Source: Klebsormidium nitens
Taxonomy: Eukaryota; Streptophyta; Klebsormidiophyceae; Klebsormidiales; Klebsormidiaceae
NCBI GenBank assembly: GCA_000708835.1
Contig: DF236978.1
Span: forward strand, 186,001 to 250,000
Length of the DNA stretch: 64,000 nt
Direction of reading: 5' to 3'
Of the stretch, positions 24,901 through 37,461 are shown in pieces. The translations under genes and the position numbers were made by a program. Below the pieces are notes generated by a model, which was not told the DNA's origin, did not search any database, and saw nothing but the letters and a program-made list of their open reading frames with translations. Position 1 is the first letter of the stretch; every line of letters begins with the position of its first letter.

Positions 24901-25860
24901 GCTTGAAGACTTTCGAAGCATTTTGTCAGGCTTCAGACTACTTCTCAAAGCTACCCCCGATGCTTATTTTGCAAGGGTATTCCCAGGCAAGCTATTGAGA
25001 AAAGTTAGATGTACAGCAAGCTGAGATTGCTTCAAATGAATCATGAAATTCTTGCAGGGGTGACTCTGCATGTGATCCATCGACCATGGCTTAATCGCAA
25101 CACCTGTGAGTCACCACCAGATGTCTGTCGATTGTGTTGTCAATCAGAGTTGCTTACCAGAGTCTGCCACTGAGGCAGGTTGTTGTCCCAAGCTGGCAGA
25201 CATCCCTTGGCCGGATGCACTGGGTACAGATTCTTGAGTTCCTGGAATTTGAACAAGAAACTGAGCACAACTTAGGACGTGGCTTGTCGTTCTGCTTGAA
25301 AAGACTCAGAACTACCTTCTGCTATTGATTCAGACAGCTCAACACTGGACGAGGCCATTCTTTCCTTTCATTCCAATTGGAGCATGTGAAAACCAACCAC
25401 CTAGTCTGGGATCAAGGGCAAGACAGCTCTAAACTGGACCAATGCATAGTTGCCCAAGATTGTCACTGCCTACAAAGTCAGCTCTGGTTTCAATCAGCAA
25501 TGGGCACTGGGCAGTTCCACGTCTCTGAATGAAATCCTGGAGCTTACCGCAGCCATCTGCTGGAATCTTTGACTTGTACCGCATGATGAAGTCCTCAAAC
25601 ACCCAGTCTGGATGCCTTTCGGCCAGGTATGCCTGCAGCTCCTTGTTGCTTGACAACATATGAGCACCAGGGGGGAACCAGTAGCGGTCCACATAGCATC
25701 CATCTTTGCCTACCCGCCTCCCGACCTTCCAACCCCAGCCTTCTGGAGCATATGGTGCCCCAACACCTTTTTCTAGAGGTTTGACCCCTCTCTGAACAGA
25801 GCTTTGGGCATCTGCTCCCGCTGGTGAGCTCACTGGCTGGGAGTGCGACAAAGCAGCCAT
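21961..25860 (-). CDS. Chromatin reader with tandem MBD-like domains and a BAH domain; frame disrupted twice
   Basis: Exons: 25860-25548, 24757-24442, 24016-23801, 23353-22899 and 22561-21961. Two related modules, PYAPEGWGWKVGRRVGKDG...DRYWFPPG...SSNKELQAYL in exon 1 and PYAPEGWGWGVGNRVKPDG...DRYLWPPG in exon 2, have the GW, basic, DxYxxPPG and SNxELxxYL spacing of methyl-CpG-binding domains. Exon 3 is a linker with a basic KRPRLAG tract. Exon 4 matches a BAH domain (IGQCVFLRSSEGGELPPFVV, then AAGYSFYRQSD and EVFVSFERMEFAADEIEG). The second MBD switches frame near 24500-24530. The last exon also needs either a 34-base intron (22510-22477) or a frameshift to reach its long C-terminal frame. 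About 620 residues if repaired. It could be a functional gene with sequence errors, or a decaying one. Confidence 0.65.
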
Positions 25861-28066
25861 GGACTTTTGTTGCCTGTACTAGCAAGCGTTCAGACTGAAG
25901 ATTCAAAAGAAAGCTTTCCCTGAAGTGAGCACAAACTCCAAGGGCCGGAGACAGCCGCCAAAATGGACCTTGTCGGAAACAGGGCCTTTTGTACGTCGAG
26001 CTCTGGCAAGAGACAGGCTCTACGGGGGTCATGTTGGCGGCAAATGCAACCCCCAGATTTGAATTGATATAATTCTGAAGTTGTAAGTTCGGCTCGAAGT
26101 TCCGAAGTCAAAATTCGAAGTTGCAGCAAGCCGTCTCTGATTGGTCGAATCGGTCGTGCGGATCTTCGGCAAACCGCCGTGGGGCCACAGAATTGCGTGT
26201 CGCGCGAACGACGGTCTGGAAAATTACGAATGAATGTAGTGAAGCTCAACACATCTGAGCATGCTTATCATGAGCTCACATCAAACTTACAGCCTTTTGG
26301 CCAAGCAAGCATATTACCACATGCACCTCTCCATGAAGTCTAGGAGAATCCCTTCGTCAGATCTTGAATCTGGAAACATGTTCCTAAGCACTACGGGCTG
26401 CTGAGTCCTGGCAGTGACAACGGTTTAGAGCTGGCTGCAGCTTGCTAGCTAATCAAACAAAATCCCCTCAAGAACCCACAATAGAGAGGCCGGCGGCATC
26501 TATACATCAAAACTGGATGCATCAAGCAATGAGGGACTGAGGCCCTCCTGAGGCGCAGGCACTCATGAGGCTAACAATGGGGCCCGTACCAATGATGCCC
26601 ATCATGCACAACGCCGGTTATAATGTAACTAGCCAGCATATCAAGTAAGCCTTTGGTGCTCTCTCAGAGCCTTCGCGTCGATAAGGAATGATTACATTTG
26701 GAGAAAGGGTCATGAAGATGTAGTCACAGATCCCTCACAGATAGTCTGGATGTAGTACCCGCAGCGTTCAGTGATCGATGCCAAACCACAGACTAAAACC
26801 TGAATCTTGCGATACAAGTGCAGCCAGCTCTTGTCCGTTCTTGTTTGCATTGCGCCACTTCTTGCTTGACGCCGCTTGTTCAATGGCTGCTGTCACACAG
26901 CTTGAGAAAGAGCGAGAAGTCCTTCTCTCCTTTCGGTGCATAGCTGTACTGAGTCCGTTACCGGAAAGCTAGTACCAAGTGCAGATCTGAGCTAATAGGG
27001 GTAACCTTTTCCTCATTCAATCCGGCTGCTTATGTAACCTATTTTCAGTCATGGACGGACTATGAAGAAGCTTCGACATTACGAAGTGAACGCAAACGTT
27101 TTCACCGTTACAATATAGCAGGCAAAGGCGATCGGATTCCATTGGTGAAAGTCATCAGATGCTATCCAAACAAGGTCACAATCAGCTGGACCCTAAAGCC
27201 ATATCAGTCGAGGTAAACGTTTCGTGACCACCCAATTACAGTGAACTCTGCCAATTAACCAGTACCGTCAGCCCGCGTCCGGACACCTGTATTCCCTTGC
27301 TTGTTCCGGCTTGGACGTCCGGACGGAGTAAGAGCGGAACATCGAGTCGATCCATCGTTGTAGATGGGACGCCTGCGCATGATGCGAATTCTGCGGATCA
27401 GCGGAAGGCTTGATACCAATCAAAGTCCACGTACAGGATCTTGGCCCACGCCAAGTACCGCTCCCGACGTACGAGCCCCGAGACATGCTCTCCCAATTCA
27501 TGTTGACGAAGAGCATGTCACTTAACAGAAAACAGTGCCCGGGGGAATTGAAGTGCACGGACAAGATTGAAAACCTAAACTTGTAAACCAGAAAATGACA
27601 CGCTCTGCACTTACATAGCCACCTTAACCGGCCCCCAAACATGACCCTACCCGCTCTCCGGGCATGCACTCTTCTTAGTCAACACACAGTCAACATGCAT
27701 GGAGACGTACACATTTCCAACGACGTACTCGCGAGCTTCTGGCATTGAACGGTGCATATTTGAATCGTTCCTATATATGAGACGGTCCTTTTCATGCATG
27801 CTAAGTTATGGGTTTAGCCGACGGTTCAGTGCATGATTATTACCCGTGCCACGCGTGACGTGGTGGTTGGCGATAGTTAAACCATCGACGGAGTGAGACA
27901 TATGTCACATACTATAAGATTCCGCCCCCTTTTTTCATGGGGAGCTAGGCAGGCTGCCATGGCTTGGTGGGCTGCCACCCCGATCGGATTGTCGACCGCG
28001 GCCCCCGCTTCTTCCTCCTTTCATGATCCTTTGTGATTGAAGTTAACTTGCATCGGTCATATATAT

Positions 28067-28747
28067 CGCACAGGCTGGTTATACGCATTTTCGGGTTCCG
28101 GCACACCGTCGCGACGGTCGGACAACCGTTGCCCAACTGTTGGGCAACAGTTGCCCGACATGACATTGCAACAGCGTTGCAACACTGTCGCAACACTGAA
28201 AGTACGTTTTCGACATTCGATATATATACGCGAACAATATAACCGACCAGGCCGAGTTAAATTTTCAGACCACAAGTTTTACATCGTGGGCTGCGAATCT
28301 AGTAGATAAGCCAATGTCAAACTCGCGCGCCGGCCTTGCGGGACCCGACTTTTTCAAGGCTGCTAAGCCTATTGTCGAAGCAGATTGACACCATTCCCAT
28401 TTGAAAACGCCTCGTTGACACACTCTCCTGTAAGTTACAGTATGTTTCTAATGTCCTAGGCTCCTTAAGTCCCGAAGTAGAGACTGTGTCTTCAAGGGAA
28501 TTTGAAACGCGGTGTAATTTTCTTTTTTGCCCCTATTTAGAGGCATTTTACTGAGGTAGTGTTGCAACACTGTCTTTTTTGCCCCTATTTAGAGGCATTT
28601 TACTGAGGTAGTGTTGCAACACTGTCGCGACACTTTCGACAATGTCGCGGAGTTGTTGCCCGACGGTCGGGCAACGGCTGCGCAACCGTTGCCCAACCGT
28701 CGACGGACCGTCGCAGACCCAGAGTCTGCATATAACCAGCCTGTGCG
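28067..28747. mobile_element. Foldback-type element with long imperfect inverted repeats
   Basis: Both ends carry CGCACAGGCTGGTTATA (28067-28083 and the complement of 28747-28731; the right copy is identical over these 17 bases). The arms stay imperfectly complementary for well over 100 bases. They are rich in short palindromes such as GTTGCCCAAC, GTTGGGCAAC and GTTGCAACACTGTCGC. No coding capacity and no clear target duplication were found. It is probably a non-autonomous DNA transposon relic. Confidence 0.7.
28522..28625. repeat. Perfect 52-base tandem duplication inside the foldback element
   Basis: A 52-base unit starting CTTTTTTGCCCCTATTTAG and ending GTTGCAACACTGT occurs twice in a row (28522-28573 and 28574-28625) without differences, so the duplication is recent. 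Confidence 0.9.
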
Positions 28748-29023
28748 TGAATCGTGATATGGACACTTCAACACTTGTGCATATGAAAGGCATGGGCGGT
28801 ACGTGTGCAAGTCACGGTACAATCGATGGCATTGTCAACGCAGACATGTTCCAATCTGACGACCGGGAATCTACCAGCTGCCAAACAATCCATGTTCGCT
28901 CAACGACATGTTGCGATCTGATTAATCCGGTCAGAAGAAGCACGCACATTTGACATATGCAGAGGGTGGTTTTGAAAATGAAGAGGTTGCCAGGTAATTC
29001 ACCTTGGCAAATATACCGGACGG

Positions 29024-32000
29024 CTACCGGACACCTGCTACGGTGCCACGGGGCACGAGCAAACCCGCCAGCGCCCCCCGCAAGTCTTCCGGCCCCATTC
29101 TCCGGGCCCCGCTTAAGAGCGGCCCCAGTTCATCACGACTATTCTCCGACTTCCCACCATCCCAAGCATCGTCACTGGCCGCATTCACATCTGCTGACGT
29201 GGACTCGTCAGGCCGATGCAAAATTTGCAGAAGGTCGGCTAGATACGAAGCGCCCCTCGCACGCTCCAGTCTTGCGCCCGCACTATTAGCAAAAAGCTGG
29301 TGGCCCAAGCGCCACGTGGCAGCGCTCAGCTGTGCCGGCGGCAGGTGCGCGCCTTTTTCGTAGTACTGTCGGGGCGCATCTTCGGCAGCCTCCGACTCTT
29401 CTTCATCTGAACTGTGCAAGGCCTGCCAAAGGATCCAAGATTTGAAGATGGTGAGAGGCGGGCCAAATGATCACATCTGATAAGTACGTAACGCAATTGA
29501 GAGCTGTGATGGTGCGGATATAGATGCTATTACGACCTTGGAGGCCTCCAAAAACGATCTGCAGAACAATGTTAGGACCCGGCTCTGGAAGATGCACACG
29601 CTGTCAGCGAAGCCGGACATCGGAGTTAAAGTAGAAGCCTATCAACCCGATTAACGCACAAACCTTGGCTTTTAGCGGGTCATTGCGAAAAGACTTGATA
29701 ACAATCTTGAACGGAGTGCTTAGGAGAGAACGGCGGAAACAGGACCCACGAAAGGAAGCAGACGCCCGCGCACGGAGGGCGGCTACACGTGTTGTTCTGC
29801 TCAATCTCCATCAAACAAGTCTTCTCATTGTGGACTGACCGCGTCCCTGGCTCCAATTGTATCTTGAAGCAATGGCTTGATTGGTCGTTTCTAAAACGTG
29901 AGACTGGCTCACTCTCAGACGATTCCAGCCTCGGATCAGGAAAACCCGAAATCTAGCTTCGGACCAGGAAACGAGCTGCGAGGGAGACATTTTACAGACG
30001 CTCGTGCGGCCACAGGTCTGAGATTGCCCGGGTTTGCCTGTCGGAACCGATTCGCACGAAACTGGGCGCACCGATTTTACTCCAGTTACCACTCCCTGCG
30101 CACAAGCAACAGACTCTTACTACAGCCCTTCGCGTAGAGCCTCTCCCTCTCTCGTTTTGTCTCGGGACTGATCTCCTTGCGCCTCACATATCATACCAAA
30201 GCCCTCACCTCGCTGCGGCGCGGTCTGGGCCCCCCGTCCGACTCCCCGTCCGAACCATCCCGGTCGAACCTCCCCCGGCCACTCTTCCGCCCCTGCTTAC
30301 AGATTACGCACGGGCAGTTGGGCCGGTGCAGTGCCGTCCCGGTTTTGAGCGGCTGCCGCGCCCTGACCCTGCCCGGGGGTCTCCCCCGGCCCCTCCTCGG
30401 CTCTGTGCCCTGAGCCTGCTCCTCTGGTTCTGAGTGGTCGGTTGACGTTTCGGGGGGCCGGGTCCGGAGGGGCGGCGACTGTATGCCCGGGGCAAAGCGC
30501 ACCCGCCGCTCGCGGTGTGGGCTGCTGCCTTCCGCCTCTGCAAAGGAAGCCGTTGAACCGGATTTGAAACGGTTCCTTGCTATGATCTTTTTTCCGTGAC
30601 GGTCGCGCTTTGTTTCGATGTTAGACCTGATGCCTTTTTGGGTATGTGGGGACTGAGAGTTCGACGGTGGAGGCCAAACGATGCGCCGGAGCCAGGCTAC
30701 AAGTGTTCTTAAGCCATTTATATACCGACCTGATTTTGAAAGACCCAACGCTGAGGGAAGGTAAAGCAGGAGAGAAGACGTTCCGTCATGAGTTAATCCT
30801 TTGAGCCCTGCCACAAATGAAGCAGGCTGCAAAGGGTGAAAACATTTTGCAGCCCAATGCGGAGCTAACAAGCGCGACCCGGGGCTATTTTGATACCATA
30901 ACATGGAAAAGGTAGAAAGTAATTAAGAAGTACAAAGCAATCTCTAGACGTAGGGAGAATCGCAACACCGCAACACGGAGCTGCGTCTGATCTGCTGAAC
31001 GATGAGAACCACGTCAATATTTCATCAGCAACTCCTTAGATCCAAATGTCGGTCAAATCTTCAACAACAGTACATCAGATCCGAATCCTTCCATGCATGT
31101 CCTCATCAAAGGACCGTGTGTTGAACTCTCATTCTCCAGCGGCAAGAGAAGACCGCTGTTCACAACGGATTTGCGATCGTTTACTTTCGCGTCTCATACC
31201 TGATTCGCTTCCTTCTTCCTCTTCGCCGCTGTCAGGCGGCGGGGGCGTCGCGGGTCTGCCTTCATCGTCCAGCGGTAACCCGGCCTTAACCCACTCGCTC
31301 TTGAAGCGGCGCTCCACCACTTCCAGCATCTCCACAATCGGGTCAGCTTCGTTGTTATACAGCCTGGAAAGCCGGATTAGGTGCTCGATGAGTAAGGTTT
31401 GCCCTCAACCCCAGAGAGTATCGGTTTGGTTGAGCCGAAGGTAGCAACTGTCAGAAGTTCACCCGGCGGCTGTACATCTACGCAGCATAACCGTCTCACT
31501 TCCGAGATAACCTCTGCTCAGAACTGGGACCCCAAACAGAAGGCAGGCGCGTGGCGGACAGGCGAGTTCACTCGCAAAGCTTAGCGGATCGGTCGGTTGT
31601 CTGGTCGTGCCGGAAGTGCCGACTGCACCGCACGAGATGCTATAACATCGCAGCGTGCTAGGAAGGATCAAAGTCTTTCCTCCAGCTTCTCTTCGCGGAG
31701 CTTCGGGCAAACGCACTGGGAACCCAAACCCGAACCCCGAAGTACCCTACAAAACGGGAGCACAAAATTCTGAAGGGACCTGAACCCACCTGAACCCTGT
31801 CCAAAGCTCACCTGCAGTTTTCGGACACTTGCCGGACGTCAGTGAGCATCTCCGCCACCCCTGGATACTCCCCCTTCTCTAGTTTCGTCCGTATCGTCCC
31901 AAAATCCATTGGACTCTTGACCACCTCCAAATAGTCCGGAATCCCGAGCCCCTCGGCATCGACAGGCACGTTGAACGGTTCCGCATCAGCGATCTGCATC

Positions 32001-35000
32001 GTCTTCTTGAGTGCGCCCAAGGCTTTTTTCAGCTGCGCCTCGGGGGAGTCCTCCGGTTTGGCCGCGGGCGCCGTGCGCCGCTTGTTGCTCTGCTTTTCGT
32101 CTTCCTGGGGGAGGAACGTAACGATGAGGAATGAGCCAGTGCTTGTGTTTTCGGACAGGAAGGGCGTAGAAGCAAGGGGTGGACATTCTGCTGGCCTTCT
32201 TTTGCAAGGGGGGCGTAGAACTAGAGGAAGAGTTCTGCTAAGTGCTTCTCTTCTTCCTGCGGGAGTACTGTAGAAGGGATGTTTGTAAAATCTGCTTGTC
32301 TGGTTCCTCAAAGGCTGTTCACGAGCAAGGAGTGAGACTTCCGCTTGGCTTCTCTCCGCGGCGCAGCATAGATGCTAGGGGGTAAGACTTTAGTTTGTAT
32401 GGGTCAGAAGCTAGGGATGGAGTTCTTCGTGTGCACTTCCCGAAGAAAGACAGGGAAGCGCTGGAAGCGCGGGGTGAAGAGATTGACGAGCTGGACCAGA
32501 AACACCGGCCTCTTTCCAAAACAAGGTATGATCATAGAAACCCTGGTGCATGCCAGTGATACAAACCGGCCACTCGACACGAATGTAATTTGCCCCGCGC
32601 CGATTCCGCTTACGCTGTAATAGTCGCTCGCCTTGTGCGAGCCCTTATGCCCCCCAAGCGCCTGCCCCGTGGCAAACACCAGCCCGCACACGTCGCAGGC
32701 CCACCCCCCGTCTGTGGCGTTGTTTTCGGCGGGGCGGCGACGCACCGGCGGTGAGGCGACTCCCGACGAGCTCCGCCGTGCGTTTTGCCGCTTGTCTTCC
32801 TCCTGAAAGAGGAGATTGCGGCTCTGGACATCGGCCATTTTGGCTGATACAGCGTTAACAGACCTTTGAAATTAGGAATGAGAGGGCCAAGTCTCCGCCT
32901 TTAAGCACTGTAAGGGGCCAGTGACAAGCTGCTTGCGACCCTCGGTGTGCGAACATGTCTTGCCAAGCTCCCAAACCTTGATTTGTTCTTGCAGCCTTTT
33001 CGATCGCCTATCGAGCCCCACAATTGGGACCTCGAATCACCAAAATCCCGACTCCCTTTATTTCTGAATTGGAACAACCAATTCCCAATCTCAAAAAGCT
33101 TAAATGCAGAAGTCGTTGCTCTTCGCTCTGCCAACAGCCCAAAAATTTCGCATCCCCGAAGTGCTATATCCTCACTCACGAACGACTACGTCGTTTTTCC
33201 TATTTTCCTGAAGCAGATCAATGATATTCACAACACCGTCTCTAAATGCTCCCAGTACAAAAGCGATTGGGCTGCGCGATTTAACGGTGGAAGCAATCAG
33301 GCTTACGGTGTACACGTCGGTCGGCTTGTGCGATCCCTTGTGACCCCCCAGGGCCTGCCCGTTACTGAAAATTGCGCCGCAAATCTGGCACTGGAAGCCC
33401 ATTTCGACAACCTTGGCCGGCGTCGGAGTAGGCTCCTGCGAGGACGGAATGTTTGTTTCCAACATTCTTTGGGTGCTTAACGCCTTCCATTCAAGACTCG
33501 CTTGCAGCTGAGGTTGGTTGCTTCTTCGGCTCGGGTTGCCAAGGACTCGATCTTGCACGCCGTTTGCAGTTTGCTTGTTTTTTGCGCCGTGACTTCGTCT
33601 CTGCTTGCGTCACTGCTCAGGAACAGAGTGCACGGCAGACAGAACATCCAATGATAAAAAGGGAAGAGAAACTGGAACGGCACCTGATTAGGTGGCCTAC
33701 CTAACACCTTTCGGCTCTTAGCGCTTCTACCAGACATACAGAAGCTGCAAGAGCTCCACGAGGCCTTTCCATCTTACATCCTTCTAACATGGGCAAAGTG
33801 CACAAGAAGCAGAATAGCACCAGGAACGTCTTCGTTCACTCCTCTTTGCACGCAAGTCCGCATTTGGGGCAAAGTTCTGGCAACAACTAGAACGGGCCAC
33901 ATCAAGCTGGCCGCTCCGCTAGCTCACCTCCCTGCTACTACGGTGCGATCCCTTGTGCCCCCCCAGTGCCTGCGCAGAGGCGAAGCTCCGGCCGCACTCG
34001 GGGCAGGTGAACTCCCCGTCCTCCTGCTCGGAGGACTTCCCCGATCGCTTCAGCCGGATCAGAATCGGTCCTTCGCTACCCTGGGGGGAGCCCGGGGGAG
34101 TGCTTTCACCGTCATCTTCCTCTTCTTCGGCTGCTTCAGGGACAGCTTGCTTCTGCACGTACAGCGTAAAACACGTGTAGGTGTCCTGATTTTGAAGCAG
34201 GCAGAAGCGCTGCGTCTGTCTGCTACCTTCAAAACCGGGGTCGGATGCTCGTAGAAGAAGAAGAAAAAGCCGGGATGGAACACGCTCTACTTTAGGGCAA
34301 GTACTCGCAAATTTCTTGCTTGCGTAAGTTGAAGTGTCGGACGTTTCTAGGGTCAGCTGCTCTTTCGAAACAACTCAGGGGCTCGATCGGCAATCGGAAT
34401 TGCCTGTCCTAACGGACAGACTTTCTCAGAGACAAGATGCGCGGATTAAGTGGACTGTAGGCAGCTGCGAGCTTTTGAATTTGAAGCCCCCTTTGCCCAC
34501 CTTAGCATGCTCCGCACCTGACGCCCCCTGAACCCCAAACTTGACCTAGCCATGGCTCTGTTAACCTAATTGAACACTAACATCGGCCGAGACAAAATTG
34601 AGAGCTTGAGGCCCTCCTTTACCTTGCTTCCCCTTGGCGTCTCCGGGCCCGCACTCTTCTTCCCCGCATGCGCCAAGCGCTTGGCGCACTGTGACAGGTG
34701 GCCGTACAGCCGCACCTGCTCCGAAAAGACGCGCCCGCAGTGCTCGCATGGAAACTCTTCGCCCGTCGGCTTTTTGGGTCGGCCCGAGACGCGCGTCGGA
34801 GGAGGAGTGGGCGGCGCTTTCTGGAGAGAGTCAGATTTGCAACCGTAAGCGGACCGTTCTATTGCTGCTAATCTGCCCCTGGAATTCGATTTTCACAGGA
34901 GTATCAAAACAATAACAACAAGATGGTACCAAAAAGATACTTAGAAAGCCAACCACAGCAATATCCGTTGAGAAGCATCTTCTCGACTTTGACTTTGAAA

Positions 35001-36624
35001 GTCTTGTCGGCTTGTCCTGCGGATCTTCCGCAGGTCTGAAGGGCTTGCAGAAAGCTTGCAAAAAATTCAGACATGCTCTCTGTCTATATTCGACTCCCGT
35101 TTCTCATAGCATTACATTCTTCCCACAGCAATAGTAAACTTCAAAGCCCCAAGGATTGGCTACAATATGCAACTCACTTGTGCAGTAGCAAACTTTGGAC
35201 GATCAAAGGGATGCGGCTCGAGGTTGAGGTTCTGCGTGCGGGTTGCGCAGCGAGGCGTGTGGCCCCACAGTGCCGCCAGCACTGCAAAGCGCTTCCCGCA
35301 ATGCTCGCACGCATGAGGCTTGTCAATTGCATCTTGATCCAAGTCCGCAGCCTTGCGCTTCCGGACTCTTGGTTGGGGGTGGTCGTTTTGGGGGGCTGGT
35401 TCGGGAGGTGGAACGCGTCTCGGACGGGTGGAGTATGAGCGGGGGTCTGAGAGTTGGAGCAATGCGTCCTGCAGGGCCATGATGTTGTATAGGTTCGACA
35501 ATTAGGTCCCTCTTGTATGCTTGTCTTCTCCCTTTTGTTTTAGTGACCATGCACAGCAATCCTAATGAAAGCCACTGGAGGGAGGCCGCTTGAAAATACC
35601 GACTTCCTTGACTAAATAAGCAGGTTTACTTTACCTGCTTCATTGCCAGAGCTTTCTATCAAACTGTCTTCCAGTGTGCCTTGATTCCAACACTTGATCT
35701 ATTCCAACACTTGATCTATAGCAGTGCACTCACTCGCTCTACGAAACTTCGGCCCATGTTCACTTCAAATGAGCAAGTTTAGAGATTCTATCTGCGAGAA
35801 CTAGAATTCCAAGTTGCGGGGAAAAGCTGTACATGTGAGAACATTGAATTTTGGCTCTGGGTGGAGTTTGGGGCTCACCTCTTTCTCTTGCTGGTCCCTG
35901 TCAATCTCCTCCCCATCCAATGCATCCTGAAACAGGTCGTCTTCATCTGCAAGGAAGCAGAAAGGGCGGGCTTTCCATGCTAACTCAGTTGACCACTCAC
36001 TCCCCCAGCTGCTCAGAACGTCACTGGCTTCCAGCAAACGTTGCATACACTCCATGCACGGACTACTGCTCCCCTGGACTTTCTGCCACCACGAAATGGA
36101 TATAAACAACCGAACGGAATGGAGCGCCTATCTGGTGGTTAAGAATCATTGGAGGGGGACAGGGGGGTAAAGTTGAGGAACAACAAGTTTTCTTGACAGC
36201 ATCACCTGCAAAGCTGCCACTCATGATTGTCTAAGTTGAAGTATTGAAGCAGAAAAATTTCTAAAGAATTCGAAGGTACAGATCAGGGGGATGATTATAT
36301 CATCATGCGCGGAGCTCCTGAAACACAGACAACAATCATGAGAATGGCTGGTGGCAGAATTTTCGACCATAATCAATGCAACACAACAGTGGTCGATCTT
36401 GAGCAAGGTAAAATGGGGGCATCACGTGTCGACAAGCATGTTGCATAAGAATATTGAAATTACCACCAACAATTGAGATCAATAACAATAAACAATGCAA
36501 TGCCTTCAGTGAGCTTGACGCATTTACCTTCATTTGATTCCATGCCTGATGTGTCTCCGTCCTCTTCCTCCATTGCGTGGCCCTGTTCTGCCCTTTGCCT
36601 GGACCTCGAGCGATGGCTCGCCAT
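29024..36624 (-). CDS. C2H2 zinc finger (QALGGH)-bromodomain protein
   Basis: Exons: 36624-36528, 35946-35879, 35468-35178, 34820-34623, 34152-33928, 33435-33307, 32802-32614, 32104-31812, 31363-31200, 30537-30209 and 29422-29024. All join in phase, giving about 793 residues. Five consecutive exons each carry one finger. The first two are C2HC type (CEHCGKRF...GHTPRC, CEHCGRVF...GHLSQC). The next three are C2H2 fingers with the plant QALGGHKGSH core (CPECG, CQICG, CDVCG). A bromodomain follows across exons 8-9 (residues about 420-522), with IPDYLEVVKSPMDFGTIRTK, the acetyl-lysine-binding ENCRLYNN and a closing helix. A CPCVICKQ Cys motif and an unrecognised C-terminal domain finish the protein. 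Expected role: DNA-binding reader of acetylated histones. The first two exons are less certain; an ATG at 35480 (MALQDALLQL) could instead start a 742-residue form. Confidence 0.82.
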
Positions 36625-37461
36625 GTGGTGGAGTCTCAACTCAGACGTCTCCAAGAGTCCAGAGCGAGCAAAAGCAAAAGACGGTGCGCATTCCTATTGG
36701 CCCTCGAGTCTATGGTCCTTCGGGAAGAAAACGTTCTGGAAAAGCGATGAGATGGGGGTGCCCCAGGCAGAGGTAGCTACCAGGATGGTTTAGACCAGAG
36801 CACCAAGTCCTATAAGAACGCCAGCGACCAGGGCTGCAAAAATTGTGATTTCCTGCTGAACCAGCAATCAAAAGCCTGAAAAGGTCCTGGTGAGTGAGCA
36901 GCACAGGAGCAGCACAGTCCTGCATGAGCTAATGGCAGCGCCACACACGTATTAATTGGTTGAATTGTAGTAATCATACGCCGGAAATACGTTGATATTT
37001 AAGGTCACCCGAGAGAACCTTTGAGCGCAATCTGAGAGTGCTCTGGACTTCTTTACACGACGAAAAATAAGGTATAAGTAGATGTCATAAGCAGATATTT
37101 TAAGGGGTCCCCTATCGGCGCTGCTCGCGCGGCCTAAATTGCCTCCAAGCTCACTCAACGAACCAGACGACGGTTGGATTCGTTCAAGACTGCAAGGCTT
37201 GGTTTTGCGGAGCAACAGTGCTCCAGCTCTGTGGACGAGCTCTTGTACCTAGACCAATCTGTAGGATTGCCAGCAGATATGTTGCGCTTTAGTTCTTGCC
37301 AATATTTGAGAGCAGAGGTCAGCAGCAGAAGCTGGATCAGCTGTCCTTGGCCAATGTCCACTGTATCTGAGCTCTCCCTTCTTCGAACAGTACACAGCTG
37401 AAAATGATTTGGTGAGCTTCTCTTCACTACATTGCTTCACTCCTAGAGATCCAAAGCAAAT
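36625..37461. promoter_or_regulatory. Divergent intergenic region, candidate shared promoter
   Basis: The bromodomain gene (-) and CFAP70 (+) start at opposite ends of this stretch of about 840 bases, which must therefore hold both promoters and 5' leaders. No specific element was identified. If the bromodomain gene starts at 35480 instead, the region is about 2 kb. Confidence 0.4.

Larger units (their letters stand above)
25861..29023. other. Intergenic region upstream of the MBD-BAH gene and downstream of the bromodomain gene
   Basis: This stretch contains the foldback element at 28067-28747 (listed separately). The 5' flank of the MBD-BAH gene shows only short frames. No other gene or RNA was recognised. 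Confidence 0.45.

Noticed and set aside
25890-26252. 120-codon minus-strand frame just upstream of the MBD-BAH start
   Set aside because: It ends in a stop before the MBD-BAH start codon and shows no recognisable motif; probably 5' leader or promoter sequence.
28037-28309. Several frames of 70-100 codons on both strands around 28.0-28.3 and 28.5-28.8 kb
   Set aside because: They are produced by the palindromic arms of the foldback element and mirror each other.
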